Source of the DNA: an uncultured Bacillota bacterium
GTDB taxonomy: Bacteria > Bacillota > Clostridia > Peptostreptococcales > Anaerovoracaceae
Assembly (NCBI GenBank): GCA_946408315.1
Contig: CAMJRV010000107.1
Coordinates: 1-7,650, forward strand
Direction: 5' to 3'
Length of the DNA: 7,650 nucleotides
Below, one piece after another: positions 5,687 through 7,650 of the stretch. How positions within the stretch are numbered: position 1 is the first letter of the stretch; every line of letters starts with the position of its first letter. Under the pieces are notes generated by a model. It did not search any database. It saw only the letters and a list, made by a program, of their open reading frames with translations, and had not been told where the DNA came from. Made by a program: the position numbers and the translations under genes.

Positions 5687-5971
5687 ATGGGAAGATCACT
5701 TAAAAAGGGCCCTTTTGTGAATGAAAAGCTGCTGAAAACCATCGATGAATTGAATGCAGCCAACGAAAAGAAAGTTCTGAAAACATGGTCAAGGCCATCA
5801 ACTATATTCCCACAGATGGTGGGGCATACAATCGCGGTACACGACGGAAAAAAGCATGTTCCGGTGTATGTCACTGAAGACATGGTAGGACACAGACTCG
5901 GAGAATTCGCTCCGACGAGAAACTACAGAGGTCATGCCGCAGACAAATCCACGAAAGTTAAGAAAAAATAA
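5687..5971 (+). CDS. rpsS: 30S ribosomal protein S19
   Basis: Protein of the 30S head that pairs with S13 and contacts the A-site tRNA region and bridge B1a. 94 aa, a normal length. [11 protein letters not shown] at the start, [20 protein letters not shown] and [20 protein letters not shown] are the family core. The segment usually read WSRRSTI is WSRPSTI here, a proline for an arginine. A GGGAGG at 5670-5675 stands 11 nt before the ATG, and a run of eight A directly precedes the start. Confidence 0.98.
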   Translation: MGRSLKKGPFVNEKLLKTIDELNAANEKKVLKTWSRPSTIFPQMVGHTIAVHDGKKHVPVYVTEDMVGHRLGEFAPTRNYRGHAADKSTKVKKK

Positions 5972-5991
5972 GTGAAGGAGGATCTTAATCA

Positions 5992-6324
5992 ATGGAAGCA
6001 AAAGCAATTGCAAAATATGTAAGGATGTCTCCTATCAAGCTGAAGCCTGTTACGGATCTGGTAAGGGGCAAGAACTTAGGCGAGGCACTGACCATATTGA
6101 AATTCACACCCGGCAAGGGCGCTGAAATCGTAGAGAAAGTTGTGAAATCGGCTGCAGCGAACGCTGAGAACAATTTTGACATGAACGTTGACAAGCTATA
6201 TGTTGCTGAAGTATACGCGCACCAGGGACCGACCATGAAGAGATGGAGAGCCGGCGCCCAGGGCAGAGCATCCGTTATTTTAAAGAGAAGCAGCCACGTT
6301 GGCGTAACGTTAAAGGAAAAATAA
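5992..6324 (+). CDS. rplV: 50S ribosomal protein L22
   Basis: 23S rRNA assembly protein whose beta-hairpin reaches into the exit tunnel opposite L4, where macrolide-affecting mutations are known. 110 aa. Recognised by EAKAIAKYVRMSP at the start, SAAANAENNFDMNVDKLYV, and QGPTMKRWRAGAQGRASVI (78-96) as the hairpin. The helix-start motif commonly SPRKARLVVDLIRGK reads SPIKLKPVTDLVRGK, and the hairpin tip commonly PRAQGRA or ARAQGRA reads AGAQGRA. The Shine-Dalgarno AAGGAGG at 5975-5981 continues as ATC in partial match to the anti-SD, 10 nt before ATG. Confidence 0.97.
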   Translation: MEAKAIAKYVRMSPIKLKPVTDLVRGKNLGEALTILKFTPGKGAEIVEKVVKSAAANAENNFDMNVDKLYVAEVYAHQGPTMKRWRAGAQGRASVILKRSSHVGVTLKEK

Positions 6325-6350
6325 AATATTCAGAACAGGAGGTTCGTTGA

Positions 6351-7244
6351 ATGGGTCAGAAAGTAAGTCCACATGGATTAAGAGTGGGCATTATAAAAGA
6401 CTGGGATTCCAAATGGTATGCAGATAAGAAAGATTTTTCAGATTATCTTGTTGAAGATCATAAAATCAGAGAATATGTGAAGAAGAAGCTTTATGCAGCG
6501 GGAGTTTCAAAGATATTAATCGACAGAGCAGCTAACAATCAGGTTAAAATTACCGTTCTTACCGGCAAGCCGGGTATGGTCATCGGAAGATCCGGAAACG
6601 GAATCGATGAGCTTAAGGCTGAGGTTGAAAAGCAGACCGGAAAGAGCGTTATGATCAATATTGTTGAAATCAAGCGAATTGAACTTGACGCACAGCTCAC
6701 GGCCGAAAGCATTGCACAGGCCCTGGAAAAGAGAATTTCTTTCAGAAGAGCTATGAAACAGGCCATCGGCAGAACGATGAAATCCGGCGCAAAGGGAATC
6801 AAGGTTCTCGTTTCCGGAAGACTGGGCGGCGCTGAAATCGCCAGAAGCGAAAAGTACAGTGAAGGAAATGTTCCTCTCCATACGCTTAGAGCTAATATAG
6901 ACTATGGATTTGCTGAAGCTAACACGACCTACGGCAAGCTTGGAATCAAGGTCTGGATCAATCACGGAGAAATCCTTGAAAAAGGATTGAAGAGTGCGAT
7001 TCCGGAAGATAAGCCGGATAACAGAGGCGACAGAAGAAGAAACGACAGACCGAGAAGAGATGACAGAGGTCCGAGAAGAGACGGCGACAGACCGAGAAGA
7101 GATGATCGCAACGGCCCAAGAGGAGACGGCAGACCGGAAGCGCCAAGAGCTGTAAATCCGAGATCCAGAACTCCAAAGCCGGCGGCGGCACCTGCTCCCC
7201 AGGTAGAAACAGCAGAGGCGCCAGTAGCTGAAGCGACAGAATAA
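6351..7244 (+). CDS. rpsC: 30S ribosomal protein S3 with long Arg/Asp/Gly-rich C-terminal tail
   Basis: Protein of the 30S head at the mRNA entry, part of the ribosomal helicase activity with S4 and S5. The canonical body covers about 1-216: [20 protein letters not shown], a KH type-2 domain with GXXG loop GRSG (79-82) in [11 protein letters not shown], then the C-terminal domain with [20 protein letters not shown] and the final GEILEKG. From about 217 to 297 there is an extra low-complexity tail. It has 19 Arg between 225 and 273 with alternating Asp, Gly and Pro, then an Ala/Pro/Glu-rich acidic end. S3 is commonly about 210-235 aa, so 297 is long. The start follows AGGAGGT at 6337-6343 with 7 nt spacing. 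The tail is in frame and uses AGA codons like the body, so it is not a frameshift artefact. Confidence 0.97.
   Translation: MGQKVSPHGLRVGIIKDWDSKWYADKKDFSDYLVEDHKIREYVKKKLYAAGVSKILIDRAANNQVKITVLTGKPGMVIGRSGNGIDELKAEVEKQTGKSVMINIVEIKRIELDAQLTAESIAQALEKRISFRRAMKQAIGRTMKSGAKGIKVLVSGRLGGAEIARSEKYSEGNVPLHTLRANIDYGFAEANTTYGKLGIKVWINHGEILEKGLKSAIPEDKPDNRGDRRRNDRPRRDDRGPRRDGDRPRRDDRNGPRGDGRPEAPRAVNPRSRTPKPAAAPAPQVETAEAPVAEATE
7043..7105 (+). repeat. 42-nt-period direct repeat in the rpsC tail
   Basis: A 21-nt sequence beginning CGACAGACCGAGAAGAG is identical at 7043-7063 and 7085-7105, one period being 42 nt or 14 codons. A partial copy, CCGAGAAGAGA, is at 7071-7081 between them. Each full copy encodes D-R-P-R-R-D-D (232-238 and 246-252). 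The period keeps the reading frame, so copy number could vary without disrupting the gene. Confidence 0.85.
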
Positions 7245-7270
7245 GCGATAGAGAAAGGAGGAAGTTAGCG

Positions 7271-7650
7271 ATGTTAATGCCAAAAAGAGTGAAACGTCGT
7301 AGAGTCCACAGAGGAAGAATGAAGGGCATTGCAACCAAAGGTAATACGATTACTTACGGTGCGTTCGGCCTTGTAGCACAGGAATGTGGTTGGATCACTT
7401 CAAATCAGATAGAATCTGCTCGTATTGCGATGACCAGATCTATCAAAAGAGGTGGTAAAGTATTTATAAAGATATTCCCGCATAAGTCGGTCACGAAAAA
7501 GCCTGCCGAAGTACGTATGGGTTCCGGTAAGGGAGCTCCTGAATACTGGGTAGCGGTAGTAAAGCCGGGAAGAGTCATGTTTGAAATTGAGGGTGTAACC
7601 GAGGCTCAGGCAAGAGAAGCTATGAGACTTGCATCCCACAAGCTTCCTGT
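7271..7650 (+). CDS. rplP: 50S ribosomal protein L16 (partial, cut by window end)
   Basis: 23S rRNA protein near the A-site and the tRNA elbow, required late in 50S assembly. 126 codons are visible, and perhaps 10-20 residues are missing. The sequence starts [20 protein letters not shown] and continues with [20 protein letters not shown], the signature [52 protein letters not shown], and is cut after SHKLPV. The arginine of VRMGSGKG is the position hydroxylated in E. coli L16. The first ATG (7271) is 9 nt after AAAGGAGG at 7254-7261. The ATG at 7277 would be 15 nt away and is less likely. Canonical next gene would be rpmC. Confidence 0.96.
   Translation, partial: MLMPKRVKRRRVHRGRMKGIATKGNTITYGAFGLVAQECGWITSNQIESARIAMTRSIKRGGKVFIKIFPHKSVTKKPAEVRMGSGKGAPEYWVAVVKPGRVMFEIEGVTEAQAREAMRLASHKLP

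Noticed and set aside
5789..5803. Proline in WSRPSTI of S19 where arginine is usual
   Set aside because: A single substitution in an otherwise canonical protein, noted in the gene entry. I have no basis to claim functional consequence.

Overview
The window looks like chromosomal DNA of a Gram-positive anaerobe of the class Clostridia, probably with moderate G+C. The evidence is the near-perfect AGGAGG-type Shine-Dalgarno (SD) sequences before almost every gene, the canonical Firmicutes-type S10 operon order, ribosomal protein sequences of clostridial character, and the heavy use of AGA for arginine in the ribosomal genes. A family-level guess from memory is the Anaerovoracaceae / Clostridiales Family XIII neighbourhood, but I cannot confirm it.

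Region 1 (1-2395) is the end of a sugar-acid catabolic operon. It holds the last codons of an unidentified gene, then a PfkB-family 2-keto-3-deoxy-sugar-acid kinase joined to it by a 4-nt ATGA overlap, then a D-galactonate dehydratase (dgoD) with every catalytic residue in the same register as the E. coli enzyme. A rho-independent terminator at 2352-2395 closes the operon. Dehydratase plus kinase are two successive steps of the DeLey-Doudoroff route: galactonate to 2-keto-3-deoxygalactonate (KDGal), then to its 6-phosphate (KDPGal). The aldolase step would be expected upstream.

Region 2 (2396-2861) is non-coding. It contains a 16-bp palindrome, long A/T tracts, a sigma-A-type promoter, and a transcribed leader of about 240 nt rich in potential RNA hairpins. 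This leader is the most interesting element of the window. It has two strong consecutive hairpins, the second running into a short T-run, and a long-range pairing that would be mutually exclusive with the second hairpin. It is a candidate autoregulatory leader for the S10 operon.

Region 3 (2862-7650) is the first nine genes of the S10 operon, rpsJ-rplC-rplD-rplW-rplB-rpsS-rplV-rpsC-rplP, all on the + strand. The last gene is cut by the window edge. Spacing is tight (1-nt overlap to about 30 nt), except for a 64-nt rpsJ-rplC gap carrying two perfect or near-perfect hairpins. Oddities in otherwise ordinary genes are an 80-residue Arg/Asp/Gly-rich tail on S3 built partly from a 42-nt-period repeat, and unusual residues in the exit-tunnel loop of L4 and in L22.

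No mobile element, CRISPR array, tRNA or rRNA was seen. The ribosomal genes are conventional. The only candidates for something undescribed are the leader RNA, the rpsJ-rplC hairpins and the S3 tail.
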